A stretch of 64,000 bases of DNA from Clitoria ternatea (taxonomy: Eukaryota; Streptophyta; Magnoliopsida; Fabales; Fabaceae): contig CM075669.1 in the NCBI GenBank assembly GCA_037962975.1, forward strand, positions 108,206,501 to 108,270,500, read 5' to 3'. The stretch's first letter is position 1. Every line of letters starts with the position of its first letter. Positions 11,327 through 22,422 of this stretch are shown here, piece by piece. The notes under the pieces were generated by a model. It was not told the origin of the DNA, ran no database searches, and saw only the letters and a program-made list of their open reading frames with translations. The position numbers were made by a program, and so were the translations under genes.

Positions 11327-11805
11327 GGTTAATTTAGATGAAACGTCTTGTTAATCTTTTTAATTTTTTTATATGTCGTTATTCTTTAAATAATAATATC
11401 TTAAACGAGATTAATTTAGACGAGACGTTTTGTTGATCTTATCATATTTCCTAGTATTTTCAATATATTTTATTTTTTTATAGAAAAGGGTTAATTTGGA
11501 TGAGACGTCCTGTTAATCTTTCATTTTGGTTAATTAACTTTATTTTATCTTATTTTAATCTATATTTTGTGTTACAATTTAAGGTTAATTTGGACGGGAC
11601 GTCCTGTTAATCCTTACTGTCACTGTTTGTTTTTAAATGTCACTATTTAGCCTTCTACTGTTACTATTTGGCTTCTTACTGTTACTGTTAGATTTCTTAC
11701 TGTCACTGTTTAGTCCTTTACTGTCGCTGTTTGGTGTTTTATTGTAACTGTTTAATTAAATTGTTTGATTTAAGATTAATTTGGACGAGACGTCCTGTTG
11801 ATCTT
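11327..11805 (+). repeat. Five spaced 32-bp repeats with GACGTC-type core in Ogre LTR
   Basis: Copies at 11327-11358, 11409-11440, 11489-11520, 11583-11614 and 11774-11805. Each begins G(G/A)TTAATTT(A/G)GA and carries GA(C/T)G(A/G)GACGTCCTGTT or a close variant, ending in GATCTT or AATCTT. The 3' LTR holds the same five (first at 25991-26022). Ogre A's LTR retains at least two, on the minus strand near 31153-31186 and 31455-31486. They lie downstream of the TATA box, so in the transcribed part. Confidence 0.8.
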
Positions 11806-12130
11806 ATTTCAAGCTTTTTGGTCTGTTTTGTTTGTTCATTTTAAAGAAGTTAATATAATTTCTAGGCTACTAATAATGCGCGCGACCAATTTGAGGAAAC
11901 TGTTTTATAATGGACAGTTGTGAGGTGCTCATATCTTCCTCACCTATAATTCGACTCCCGAACTTCAAATCTCATTCTTTATTGACTAGTGCTTTAACAA
12001 AGGTTCTTCCGGTATTTTACCCTTAAAAATATTGGTGGTGAATCTCTGTTTTTTTTTTCAAAAGGATTTCAAAAAGCGTTTTAATATTTTTAAGGGTAGG
12101 CCATGCCGCCGCGATCCCAATCACGACAGA

Positions 12131-12148
12131 TGGAGACTTCGCTGGGGA
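12131..12148 (+). other. Ogre B primer-binding site
   Basis: TGGAGACTTCGCTGGGGA two bases after the 5' LTR. It matches the TGGCGACTCTGCTGGGGA primer site known for Ogre elements (tRNA-Arg) with few changes. Ogre A's version at 30794-30811 (minus) is far more mutated. Confidence 0.8.
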
Positions 12149-13154
12149 CTTAGAGAGTCAAGCCAGTCAAGTTGATAACATATGTTTTAAGTAGCTCGTT
12201 AATTATTTGACTTCTTCCTTTATTTCATCTTTTGTCAATACTTATATGTGTTTCTGTTTTGTTTATATTTTGTTATTTTATCTTCTGTTAATGTTTGTGA
12301 TTGTTGAACCCTAGGGTAGAAGACTTTTGTTTTGTTGTTATGTGTTTGTTCTCTATGTAGGATGGGTAAGATACAGGTATTGAATGCCTTTTCACATACT
12401 ACACTCATAATTTGCTCACACTTATGAGTGGCGCCCTATACCTGGGCCCCAAGTAAAGCTTAAGTTAGGGGAGGTTGGTAGCGGTGTTATTTGGGATGTA
12501 CTTCCCATCTGGCTATCATAAGAACCTCAGCTAGAGTTCAACTTATTCATGATGCCCGCACCTAGTAGATTCCCTACTGTTGTAGTCAACATCATGAGTA
12601 AGGTCTTGGCTCTAGTGACCTTTTAGAAGTCTAGTGCAAGCCGCCTAATGTGAGGAGTCACTGTTAGATAAGCTTTAGGTCCTAGTAAAAGGCCTTCGGA
12701 AAAAAAAACTAACTTAGGGCACAACAGGGCAGACTTTCCCTCTACCTTTTCTCATTCTCACTCTCCCTTCTAATCGAAATTGAGCTGCTTACCCGTTGAT
12801 GGATTACTTTCTTCTAAAATTGACATACTTGATTAATGATCTTTTAACAGGCGAGCAATTCTTTCCTTTACATGCATCTTGAAGTCTTGGATTATAGACC
12901 TCCTTAATAATAAAAAAAATCAAAAAAGATCAAATTTTTCAACAAGACATTGATAATGATGGGAAGGTACATAACCTGCATGACTTTTGATTTGGCACAG
13001 GTTTTGCCAATTGCTACTTCCCCAAACAAAAATGTTTTCCATCAAGTTACTAAGGAAGTAGCGACTTACAAAACATATCGATAACTTATTTTCTCCGTTC
13101 TTTCTGTCCTCGTAGGAAGTCATTTGGAGCTTAACGAGTGCCTTCGAGCAAGAT
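12149..13154 (+). other. Ogre B untranslated leader
   Basis: About 1 kb between primer site and ORF1 with no supported coding sequence. The equivalent stretch of Ogre A (about 29940-30793, minus) aligns with it, including a segment with CACTTATGAGTG and GGTAGCGGTGTTATTTGGGA words. A minus-strand ORF at 12920-13249 is a shadow. Confidence 0.6.
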
Positions 13155-15095
13155 TTGGAAATTAACATGGGGACAGATAGTTGTGGTACAGACGTAACAG
13201 AATTAAGAAAACTACTGCATGTTAAAGCTAAGAAACTTGACACAGCCAATTTACAAGCAATAGGGAGGAAATTGAGTTTAACTCAGAAAATGGCTTTCTC
13301 AAGGAAATATGGGAAAATTCTAAAACTCTTAGAAGTAGAAGTACAGGTTGAAGCGATCACTGCATTGACTCAGTTCTATGATCCACCTCTCTGGTGCTTT
13401 ACGTTTAGGGACTTTCAGTTGGCCCCATCTATTGAAGAGTTTGAACAAATCTTGGGGATGCCTTTGGAAGGATAGATACCTTACCATCATCTTGATCATC
13501 ATGAAAATGTCACTTCCATCACCCGTACTCTAAGGATCCATCTGGAGACATTAAGGAGTACACAGCTGAATAGATATCAGACCCCTAGGTTCACTCGAGA
13601 ATTTCTTGAGAAGCATATGCATGTCCTAACAGAAAAAGAAGACTAGGAAGCCTTTATAGATACTCTAGCTGTTACTATTTATGGCATTGTCTTGTTCCAC
13701 AACATTGATAATTATATGGATTATGATGCTATTGCTGTCTTCCTTTCTCGCAAACACAAACTTGAAAATCCTGTCATGGCTATCTTGTCGAATATGTACT
13801 ACACCATGGATTTTTGTCATACACAGGGCGAAAAAAGGGTTATTTGTTGTCTACCTGCTTTATATGTATGGCTTACATCTCATGTCTTCCACCAAGTCTG
13901 TAAGGCTGAATGCCTTGTTTCTGATTTGAAGCTGTGCCAACTGGCAATGAAGAATGGGCGTGAGTGGTCCAATCATCTAGTAGGGCTCCCGACCGAGAAA
14001 ATTAGATGGTATCCTTAATGGTTGGAAGTTGAGTCAATCATTCACCACTATGAGAATTACTGAAATGTACCCCTTATTGGTACTCAAGGATGCATCAATT
14101 ACAATCCTGTCATAGCCAAACGCCAGCTAGCTTATCCTCTACTTGGGCCGCCATGTGAAGAACTGCTAACTCCCTTTATCTTCTACTACTCAAAAAGAAA
14201 CTGCACCTCCGTTATTCGGGATATAGCAAATGCATGGAAGAAAGTCCATAAGAAAGGGAAGGAATTAGGGGTCTGGAGCCATGTTGTAAGGGAATAATGT
14301 CATGAATGGATCCTGAATAGGGTCTCCATTGTCAAATTACCATTCAGGAGTCCCTCTTACCTCTTAGCAAGCATACCTGTTCCACCACTTCTCGTTGAAG
14401 ATAAAGCAACCAAGGCTTTGAAGGCAAAAATAAAAGAGTTGACCGTAAAGAACAAGAAACTAAAGGAAGACTTGCTGAAATCTCAACAAGAATGTACCCT
14501 TTAGAAAAGGGAGAACTTAGAAAGCAAGCAAACCATTGAAGAGGTCAGAAAGAAGCAAAAAATTGAAAGAGACCTCATAAGAATACAAGAACAATGCCTC
14601 CTAGCAGCCAACTCTCAGTTAAAGATGAAAAGTCGTCAAAAGGACACCATTCTGGCTGATAAGCATCTTATAAGGGATATGTTGGCACAAGCCAAAGAAA
14701 ATGAACGGAACGCCTTGGTACAAAAAGAACTTTTGCAGTCTCAAATTCACAGAGTGAAGCATCAACTTAATGAGGTAGTGGAGGCTTGCCAACGAGAAAT
14801 AAATGGCGAGCGTCAACACATAATGAAAGTGGAACAAGACTGTCATGAGGCTATACGCGCTATGGAAACTAAAATGACACAACAAGATAAAGTCATTCAT
14901 TCCTGGATAAGCCGTTTCGCTAACCTTGCATATTTGGCCAATGGGACTCTAGAGGATCTCCCGCTCCTACTTAAGCAAGCTGAAGAAAGGGCTAACCCTC
15001 TAACCACCCCAAAAGAAATTGCAACCTTCCTAAGTTACTGTAGGGAAAGAATCTGTAAAATGAGGGCCATGATTGCCCGAGCTAGGAATGGGTAA
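13155..15095 (+). pseudogene. Ogre B ORF1 (extra upstream ORF), six in-frame stops
   Basis: One frame can be followed from ATG at 13155 to TAA at 15093-15095, about 646 codons. It is broken by stops at 13473, 13644, 14016, 14061, 14295 and 14502. The N-terminal third contains PPLWCFTFRDFQLAPSIEEF and EQILGMPLEG, a pattern like the plant mobile domain (WRPETHTFH..EMTPTLEDV..LLGLP). The C-terminal third (from about 14400) is charged and Leu/Lys/Glu/Gln-rich, with ELTVKNKKLKEDLLKSQQE and KENERNALVQKELLQSQIH, predicting a long coiled coil. ORF1 upstream of gag is a hallmark of Ogre; its function is unknown. No frameshift is needed, so decay here is by point stops. Confidence 0.8.
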
Positions 15096-15204
15096 CTTAT
15101 TTTCCTGCAAAGCACTTTTAACAGTAATATACTTTTTTACGTAATTCAAAATGAAGGATTCTTTTGTCTCTGTAACTATCTCATGAATGTCTTAGAAATG
15201 AGTT

Positions 15205-16736
15205 CAACCAGTTAAAGAGCAGGTAGCAGAATTGACAAAGCTACTAGAAAAGAGAATCACAGAGGAGGGCTCTTCAGCGGGTATCGAGGAAGCCTAACCA
15301 CAACCAGGCATTGGTCAGACGGGGGCCCAAATTCCCAATCCCACTGCGCCTCCTCTCACTATCAACATAGGGAGACCCAATCCTATTGTTGATCTCCAAC
15401 CAACTAACAGTATGTCTTTTGTGCAACAACACACTTTTATCAGCTCGGATGGTAACCTGGTGCCTTTTCCTCTCTATGGCTTACCACCAGGGTACCTTCT
15501 ACCACTCCTCACTAACCCACAAGACCTAATAATCAACAAGCGACGAATCCTCATACTGCACCCCTTACCCAGCCAACGATACCCCCACTCCAAGAATCAC
15601 AAATCACCCAAGCCCAAGCCGCTTAAGCCGAAGCCACCCGAATAGCTCAGCCAGTCCATGCTACACAAGCTGCAGCCCAATCCCACGATCCCAGACTAAA
15701 CACAAGCCCGACAAACCAACCCTATGCATTTACACCCTTCTATCAGCCTTACAGTTACCCGTATAGATACACAAACCCTTACACTGCTAATCCACAAGGA
15801 ATGGCTCAGATAATAAACCCAGCTGCCAGCCCTAGCACGGTCGTCGCTCCCTAATAAAAGGAGAAGATAGAAATCCTTGAGGAATGACTAAGGGTAGAAG
15901 AGGGTGTAAAAGGTTTTGGATTGGTGGACATCTCTGAACTCTGCTTAGTCCCGAACGTCATTATTCCTCCAAAGTTCAAAATACCAGAATTTGATAAATA
16001 TCAGGGAGTAACTTACCCGAGGAATCACCTCACGATGTATTGCTGAAAGATGGCATCACACACTTCTAATGACAAGTTGTTAATTCACTGCTTCCAGGAG
16101 AGTCTAGCCGGGGCTGCCCTTACCTAGTATGCCCATCTTGAAAGAACTCGTATTCATTGTTGGAAAGACCTGGCAGACGTCTTCATGAAGCAATACAAAT
16201 ACAATTTAGACATGGGGCCCGATAGAGTACAGCTGTAGAATATGACAAAGAAAGATAATGAGATATTTAAAGAATATACGCAGAGGTAGCACGAGACTGC
16301 TACACAGGTGGACCCCCCGCTATCAGAAAAAGAAGTAGTCGTAATGTTTATTGACACGCTCCAATCACCATTCTATGATAGGATGATTGGCAGTGTCTCG
16401 TCTAACTTCTCTAACATTGTGACCATCAGAGAAAGGATAGAGATCGGGATAAGGACGGGAAAGATCACCCTGGGTCTATCTAGAGCATCCACTATGAAAA
16501 GATCAACGCCAGGTGATGGTAGGAGGAGAGATAGAGAAACTAATTCCATCTCTTACGATCAGAGGAAGGCCCAACCAAGACCATTCGCCCCCGTCACTTT
16601 TCAAGCTCCTTATGCGCCGCATCCACATATGGCTGTTGTCGTCCATAACACAACTCCTTATCCTTCCCACTTTCGTCCTCCCATTATTAGAACATCGATG
16701 CCGCGACCTATGCCATACCAACCTCCATAATAAGAA
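15205..16736 (+). pseudogene. Ogre B gag (N-terminal and capsid region)
   Basis: It begins with a short heptad-like stretch (EQVAELTKLLEKRITEEG at about 15220-15280), then a Pro/Gln/Tyr-rich region (about 15412-15850). Next comes the capsid-like core, partly open at 16308-16730: EKEVVVMFIDTLQSPFYDRM and RIEIGIRTGKI, with DLADVFMKQYKYNLDMG just upstream. At least one frame change (about 15520) and several stops occur. Gag would form the virus-like particle. Ogre A has matching pieces at 27308-27093 and 27706-27506 on the minus strand. Confidence 0.75.
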
Positions 16737-16793
16737 ACTCAGCCACCTAATCCTAATCCTAATCCAAGGAGACCTAACAATGACCTCACCCCT

Positions 16794-17321
16794 ATGCAAT
16801 TTGACTCAATCCTAATGACATATACCAAACTTTTGCCTCTCCTTATTCGTAACGGTTTAATGGCACCCTGCTCCTTAAAGCTGATGGAACCCCCTTACCC
16901 TAAGGGATATGATCTCAACGCCCGGTGTGATTACCACGCCGGAGCACCAGGGTATTCCACCGAAAACTGCATGGCATTAAAGTATAAAGTAAGGGACCTA
17001 ATTAAGGTTGACTGGCTTAACTTTCGAGAAGGCAGTCCAAATATCGCCACCAATCCCCTACCTAACCATGGGAATTCATGGGTCAATGCCATGGAAAATG
17101 ATGAGAAGTATGTCAAGAATGTTGCTGACATAAGAATGCCATTGAGAGTAATTCATTCCTATTTGCTCAAAAGGGGATTGATCAAAGGGACCTGGAGTCA
17201 AGAGCATGATAATGACCAAACTGCCGAGTTTCAAGGTTTCTGTGAGATCCTTCAAAGTCTCATGGACAGCCATATCGTGCAAGTCTGCAAGCGCCGTGGA
17301 AGAGACATAAATGTGGTCTAG
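16794..17321 (+). pseudogene. Ogre B gag C-terminal region with zinc-knuckle-like motif
   Basis: A 175-residue open stretch in the same frame as the capsid part. Residues about 45-59 read CDYHAGAPGYSTENC, a C-x2-H...C knuckle-like segment for nucleic-acid binding, followed by ALKYKVRDLIKVDWLNFREG. The equivalent in Ogre A lies at 9911-9705. It is separated from the preceding piece by two adjacent stop codons around 16731. Confidence 0.75.
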
Positions 17322-17976
17322 GAACAAGTAGGGACAAAAGTCCCTAAACCCTTGAAAATTTTCTACAGCAAGAGCCCCTCAGCGGCTCCCATTTCCATAC
17401 AACCAATCACCAATGTTCAAGCACCCACCTCACTTGCATTCAAGGATTTTCGAGTCGTACCTTGGAAGTATGACACAGGTGTGTTTACGGTGGCTCGGCG
17501 AAGAGTGACCCATCTTCACCGTCCATCACGAACATTACTGGGGTAGGAGATGTGACCCGAAGTGGGAGGGTGTACGTTCCTCTAGAACCAAAGAATGATC
17601 AAATTACCGGGAAAGTCAAAGTAGGCAGAGAAGAGACTAGTGGTGAAGCAAAAAGGGTCGTGACTAATGAAAAGGCCCACGAATTCCTAAAGTTTATTTG
17701 CCATAGCGAATATCAAGTGCTTGACCAGTTGAACCACACCCCTGCCAAAATCTCCCTGTTATCATTACTAATGAGCTCTGAGCTACATCGAAAGATATTG
17801 ATGAAGGTATTGAATGAGGCCCATGTCAATCATGACATTCCCATTGATAAGTTTCAAGGATAGTAGGGCATATTGTTACAGATAACTATCTGACCTTCAC
17901 TTACGATGAAATACCATCAGAAGGAATAGGGCATAACAAAGCTCTCCAGATCTCCGCGAAGTGCTGAGATCATATC
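17322..17976 (+). pseudogene. Ogre B gag-protease linker
   Basis: Short open pieces at 17352-17546 and 17552-17863 in different frames. The second carries TNEKAHEFLKFICHSEYQVL and SELHRKILMKVLNEAHVNHD, which match Ogre A 9116-8883. It leads directly into the protease. A frameshift separates it from both neighbours. Confidence 0.65.
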
Positions 17977-18501
17977 TTGGCAAAAATGCTTATTGACAAC
18001 GGGTCGTCCCTTAACGTCATGCCTAAATCTACATTGGCCAAATTACCATTCGACGGGACGTATATGAGGCCCAGTGCCACGATAGTACGAGCTTTCGATG
18101 GAACTCATAGGGAGGTCATGGGTGAGATTGAGCTGCCAATACAGGTTGGGCTGTGCACATTCCAAATCCTATTTCAAGTCATGGACATTACGCCTTCTTA
18201 CAGCTATTTGTTGGGACGGCCATGGATTCATTCCGCTGGGGTGGTCCCCTCTACCCTACACCAAAAGATAAAATTTATCATTGATTACAAGTTGATAATC
18301 ATTTCTGGTGAGGAGGACTTTCTGGTCAATAAACCCTTGATGACCCTTTATATTGAGGCAATGAAAGAGGCTCTCGAGACCTCTTTCCAAGCGTTAGAAA
18401 TTACAAACACCACCTATGTAAGGGAAGCAGCTACAATGATGAAATCTCACATGCCAGATGCATCCTTAGTAATGGCAGATAATGCTTCGAGAGGGGTATA
18501 A
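17977..18501 (+). pseudogene. Ogre B aspartic protease
   Basis: Residues 4-13 read LIDNGSSLNV, the retroviral-type D-[ST]-G active site with N in place of T/S. FDGTYMRPSATIVRAFDGTH and YLLGRPWIHSAG are the flap and C-terminal motifs. It would cleave the gag-pol polyprotein. The frame ends at 18501 in a degraded G-patch-like segment (KGLGRTLN just beyond, in another frame). The open stretch itself has no stop. Confidence 0.8.
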
Positions 18502-18864
18502 ACCTAGAAAGGGGTTAGGACGCACTTTGAATAGAGAAGTTGAACCTTTGCACCTGCTTGAGAACAAAAATTGTTTTGGCTTGGGATACCGGCCCACAGC
18601 CACTGATAGGTGAAGAATAGAGGTAGAGAAAAGAGAAAGAAAGGCTGCCCATCCTGCCGGTAGAGAGCCTCGTACAACAAAAGTCCCCATCTGTGATCTC
18701 TACCAGTGCTTTAAGAGCGTAGGGTTGATACCTCCAGACCAGGTGGCCGCCATTGAAGACAGTCTCTATGATGCTGCTGATTTTGTGTTTGCTTGCCCGC
18801 CGGGCTAAGAACTTTGTAACTAGGAGGTCGTCGAACTCACCACGACTTTGAATGTTACACAAAA

Positions 18865-19024
18865 GTAATTTAATTATGCTTTTATAGTCCCTCTGCTATG
18901 CCTAAGGCTTTAGGACTCTTTCATGTAATAAGGGTAAAAAAACTTGTTTTATCTTTTCTTGCTTTGAATCCTTTGCTTGTCTGTTTCTTTTTTTTTTCAT
19001 TTGTCATAATACACTAAAATGTAG
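18865..19024 (+). other. Ogre B intron
   Basis: Donor AAAA|GTAATTTAATT at 18865; a long T-rich tract (around 18979-18997); acceptor AAATGTAG ending at 19024, followed by ATCCGAAAATGATTC. Ogre A has the same junctions at the same place (8016-7801). It is 160 bp here and 216 bp in A. It separates gag-pro from RT-integrase, as described for Ogre elements. Confidence 0.65.
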
Positions 19025-20083
19025 ATCCGAAAATGATTCTCCTGAGAATAGCGAGCTCACAATCCCGTTTCACGACTTTGACCACCCGGTTGATTACGCT
19101 GATGAGGAGGGTAAGGAAGATTATGAGCCATCACCCGAGCTAGCAAGGTTATTAGAACAAGAGGACAGGGAAATTTAGCCTCATTTGGAGATAGTTAAGA
19201 TTATTAATTTAGGGGATGAGGAGGATAGGAAGGAAGTCAAGATTGGTATCATCTTAAGTAAGGAACGAAGGGAAGAACTAATTAAACTGTTAATGGAGAC
19301 GTCTTCGCTTGGTCTTACCAAAACATGCCCAACCTTGACACTAGTATTGTCGAGCATAAATTACCCTTAAAGCCTGAATGTCCACCGATAAAATAGAAAT
19401 TACACCGAATAAAACCAGAAATGCTCTTAAAGATCAAAGATGAGGTTAAGAAACAGTTTGATGCTGGATTCCTAGCAGTGGCAAAGTACCCTCAGTGGGT
19501 GGCCAATATTGTCCCTGTCCCAAAGAAGGATAGAAAGGTGTGGATGTGTGTGGACTATCGGGATTTGAATAGAGCTAGTCCCGAAGATGACTTTCCCTTA
19601 CCACAAATCGATGTTCTGGTTGACAATACAGCTCAGCATTCTATTTTCTCATTCATGGATGGTTTCTCTGGGTATAATCAGATTAAGATGGCGCCTGAAG
19701 ATATGGAGAAGACCACATTTATCACTCAATGGGGCACCTTTTATTACAAAGTGATGTCCTTCAGGCTGAAAAATGCTAGGGTAACCTACCAAAAGGTGAT
19801 GGTGACCCTCTTCCATGACATGATGCATAAGGAGATAGAAGTTTATGTTGATGATATCATTGCCAAATCTAAAACTGATGAAGGGTATATTGTTGATTTA
19901 CGAAAGCTTTTCAAAAGGCTGAGGAAGTTTAAGCTTAGATTGAACCCGGCCAAGTGTACCTTTGGCGCCAGATCGGGAAAATGTTTAGGTTTCATTGTGA
20001 GCAAAAGAGGAATAAAAGTTGATCCTGACAAGGTCAAAGTAATTCTTGAAATGCCTCCCCCCTGTACACAAAAAGAAGTTTGA
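19025..20083 (+). pseudogene. Ogre B reverse transcriptase (motifs intact)
   Basis: Acidic linker 19025-19370, then an open stretch 19421-20083 (220 residues). WMCVDYRDLNRASPEDDFPL is motif 2-like, FSFMDGFSGYNQI holds the first catalytic Asp (codon 19658-19660), and EVYVDDIIAKS the other two (19850-19855). LRLNPAKCTFGARSG follows. It copies element RNA into DNA. All three aspartates survive, unlike Ogre A. A TGA at 20081-20083 and an upstream frame break stop any full-length product. Confidence 0.88.
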
Positions 20084-20606
20084 GGATTCTTAGGAAGGTT
20101 AAACTATATTGCTCGGTTCATCTCACAACTGACGGTAACTTGTGAGTCGATCTTTAAGTTACTTCGTAAGAACCAACCAGGGCAATGGAATGAAGATTGT
20201 CAAATGACTTTTGAGAAGATAAAGCAATATTTACGGGAACTATCGATCCTGGTGCCTTCAACCCCTGGAAGGCCATTGATCTTGTATCTAACCGTGTTGA
20301 ATGAGTTCATGGGCTGTGTGTTGGGTCAACATGATGAGACTGGGAAGAAAGAACATGCCATCTATTACCTAAGCAAGAAGTTCACTGAGTGCGAAATGAG
20401 ATATTCTACTCTTGAACGAACCTGTTGGGCATTGGCATAGGTCACCTGACATTTGAGGCAGTACATGTTATTTTATACTACTTGGTTGGTTTCCAAAATG
20501 GACCCTATCAAGTACATCTTTGAGAAGCCCGCCTTAACTAGAAGGATCGCTAGACATAACCTACGTCACTCAAAAGGCCGTAAGAGGAAGTGCTCTAGTA
20601 GAATAT
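20084..20606 (+). pseudogene. Ogre B RNase H (Ty3 type) and connection
   Basis: The RT frame continues after the stop with LGRLNYIARFISQLT, then 20204-20440 reads RPLILYLTVLNEFMGCVLGQ and KKEHAIYYLSKKFTECEMRY. A stop at 20438-20440 breaks it. The remainder to 20606 (FEKPALT, LVEYLAHQPV) reads in shifted frames. It would digest RNA in the RNA-DNA hybrid. Confidence 0.8.
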
Positions 20607-20948
20607 TTGGCGCACCAACCCGTCAATGATTACCAACCCATGCAGTTTGATTTCCCGGATGACGATATCTTGGCACTATTTAATGTAGAAGGTGATCTGA
20701 AAGACAAATGGACTTTGAGATTCGATGGAGCTTCTAATTCACTGGGGCATAGGATTGGGGCCGTCCTGATCTCACCAGACATGGAATTCATCCCTATCTG
20801 TGTCAGACTTTGTTTTGATTGCACTAACAACATCGCTGAGTATGAGGCGTGCTCTCTAGGGATCCAAGCAGTATTAGATATAAAAGTGAAGAAGTTAAAA
20901 GTCTACGGGGATTCTGCCTTAGTCTTTCACCAACTAAAAGGTGAATGA
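20607..20948 (+). pseudogene. Ogre B second (archaeal-type) RNase H
   Basis: Residues about 32-48 read KDKWTLRFDGASNSLGH (first Asp), then NNIAEYEACSLGIQAV (Glu) and VYGDSALVFHQLKGE (Asp). Catalytic positions are kept. The extra RNase H is the known mark of Tat/Ogre elements. The frame differs from RT by a shift near 20600, and the stretch ends in TGA at 20946-20948. The connection segment with FHHVFRDDNQMADALATLAS continues to 21149. Confidence 0.85.
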
Positions 20949-21172
20949 GAGACTAGGGATAACAAGTTGATTCCTTATCAGGCTCATATTAAGGAGCTAA
21001 TCAAGGAATTCAATGATATCTCTTTTCATCATGTTTTTCGGGATGATAATCAGATGGCTGATGCGTTGGCCACTCTTGCCTCAATGTTCAAAATAAGCAG
21101 TGACTATGATATACCTCTCATCAAGGTGAACCTGTATACTGCCAAGTAATAGAAGAGGAGTCAGACGGGAAA

Positions 21173-22422
21173 CTATGGTATCATGACATAAAAAGATATA
21201 TTCAGAGTCATGAATACCCTGATAACGCTATAGAGAATGATAAGAGAACCCTGAGACGGCTTGCCATGGGTTTCTTCTTGAGCGATGTTATTCTTTACAA
21301 GAGAAATCATGACTCTATCCTCCTTCGGTGTGTCAACGTTGTTGAAGCAAACAAAATAATGAAGGATGTCCACGAAGGATCTTTCAAAACTCACGCTAAT
21401 GGGCATGCCATGTCAAGAAAGATCTTGAGGGCTGGATACTATTGGATGACCATGGAAGCAGATTGCTTTGCTTATGTTTAAAAGTGTCACAAATGTCAAA
21501 TATACGCTGACTATATTCACGCACCCCTATCATCCTTGAATGTCTTATCATCACCGTGGCCCTTCTCAATATAGGGCATGGATGTCATCGGGCCCATCGA
21601 GCCAAAAGCCTTAAATGGTTATCGCTTCATTTTGGTCGCCATTGATTATTTCACCAAGTGGGTAGAGGCAGCCTCATATGCCAACGTAACAAGAAATGTT
21701 ATGGTCAAGTTCGTCAAGCAAGAATTGATATGCCTATATTGCTTGCCAAGTCAAATCATTACTGACAATGGTACGAATTTGAACAACAAGATGATGAGGG
21801 AACTCTGTGACAACTTCAAGATTTGCCATCATAACTCCTCTCTTTATCGACTGAAGATGAATAGAGCGGTCAAGGTGGCGAATAAGAATATTAAAAAGAT
21901 CGTACAAAAGATGGTCGTGACTTACAAGGACTAGAGTGAAATGCTCCCCTTTGCTTTACACGAGTATTATACCTCCGTTTGGACTTCAACTGGGGCAACA
22001 CCTTTCTCTTTAGTTTAAGGTATGGAAGCAGTCTTTCCTTTTAAGGTAGAAATTCCCCCTCTTCGGGTGATAATGGAGGCGAAATTAGAGGAAGCTGAAT
22101 AGATCCAGGCTCGACATGACCAACTAAACCTAATTGATGGAAAAAGATTAACTTCCTCTGTCATGGTCAGTTGTACCAAAGACGTATGAAGCGAGCGTTT
22201 GAAAAGAAGGTGCGACCTCGACAGTTTCAAGAAGAAGACTTAGTCCTCAAGAAGATTTTACCAAATCAGAAGGATAACCAGGGGAAATGGACACCTAACT
22301 GTGAAGGGCCATATGTCGTGAAAAGGGATTTTTCCAAAGGAGCCTTAATACTCACTGACATGGACGGCGAGGACTTGTCGATACCCATAAATGCAGACAC
22401 GGTGAAGAAGTACTATGCCTAA
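21173..22422 (+). pseudogene. Ogre B integrase, catalytic Glu replaced by Lys
   Basis: HHCC part: DVHEGSFKTHANGHAMSRKI (about 21361-21420) and KCHKCQIY (about 21482). Core: GMDVIGPIEPKALNGYRF (first Asp, near 21578), PSQIITDNGTN (second Asp, about 21750-21780). The expected Glu of NGAVEAANKN is Lys in NRAVKVANKN (codon AAG 21872-21874). The C-terminal part at 22171-22422 (KWTPNCEGPYVVKRDFSKGA to VKKYYA) ends the polyprotein. Stops at about 21479, 21571 and 21932 and frame changes also break it. Confidence 0.85.

Larger units (their letters stand above)
10081..12128 (+). repeat. Ogre B 5' LTR
   Basis: Starts TGTGAACACC and ends CAATCACGACA, 2048 bp; direct repeat of 24760-26794. U3 holds the TGAATCGATTCA palindrome array. 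The TATA box is at about 10840. Downstream lie a CT-rich leader block (10870-11050), five spaced 32-bp repeats (11327-11805) and short TACTGTTACTGTTTG-type repeats (11615-11755). Confidence 0.93.
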
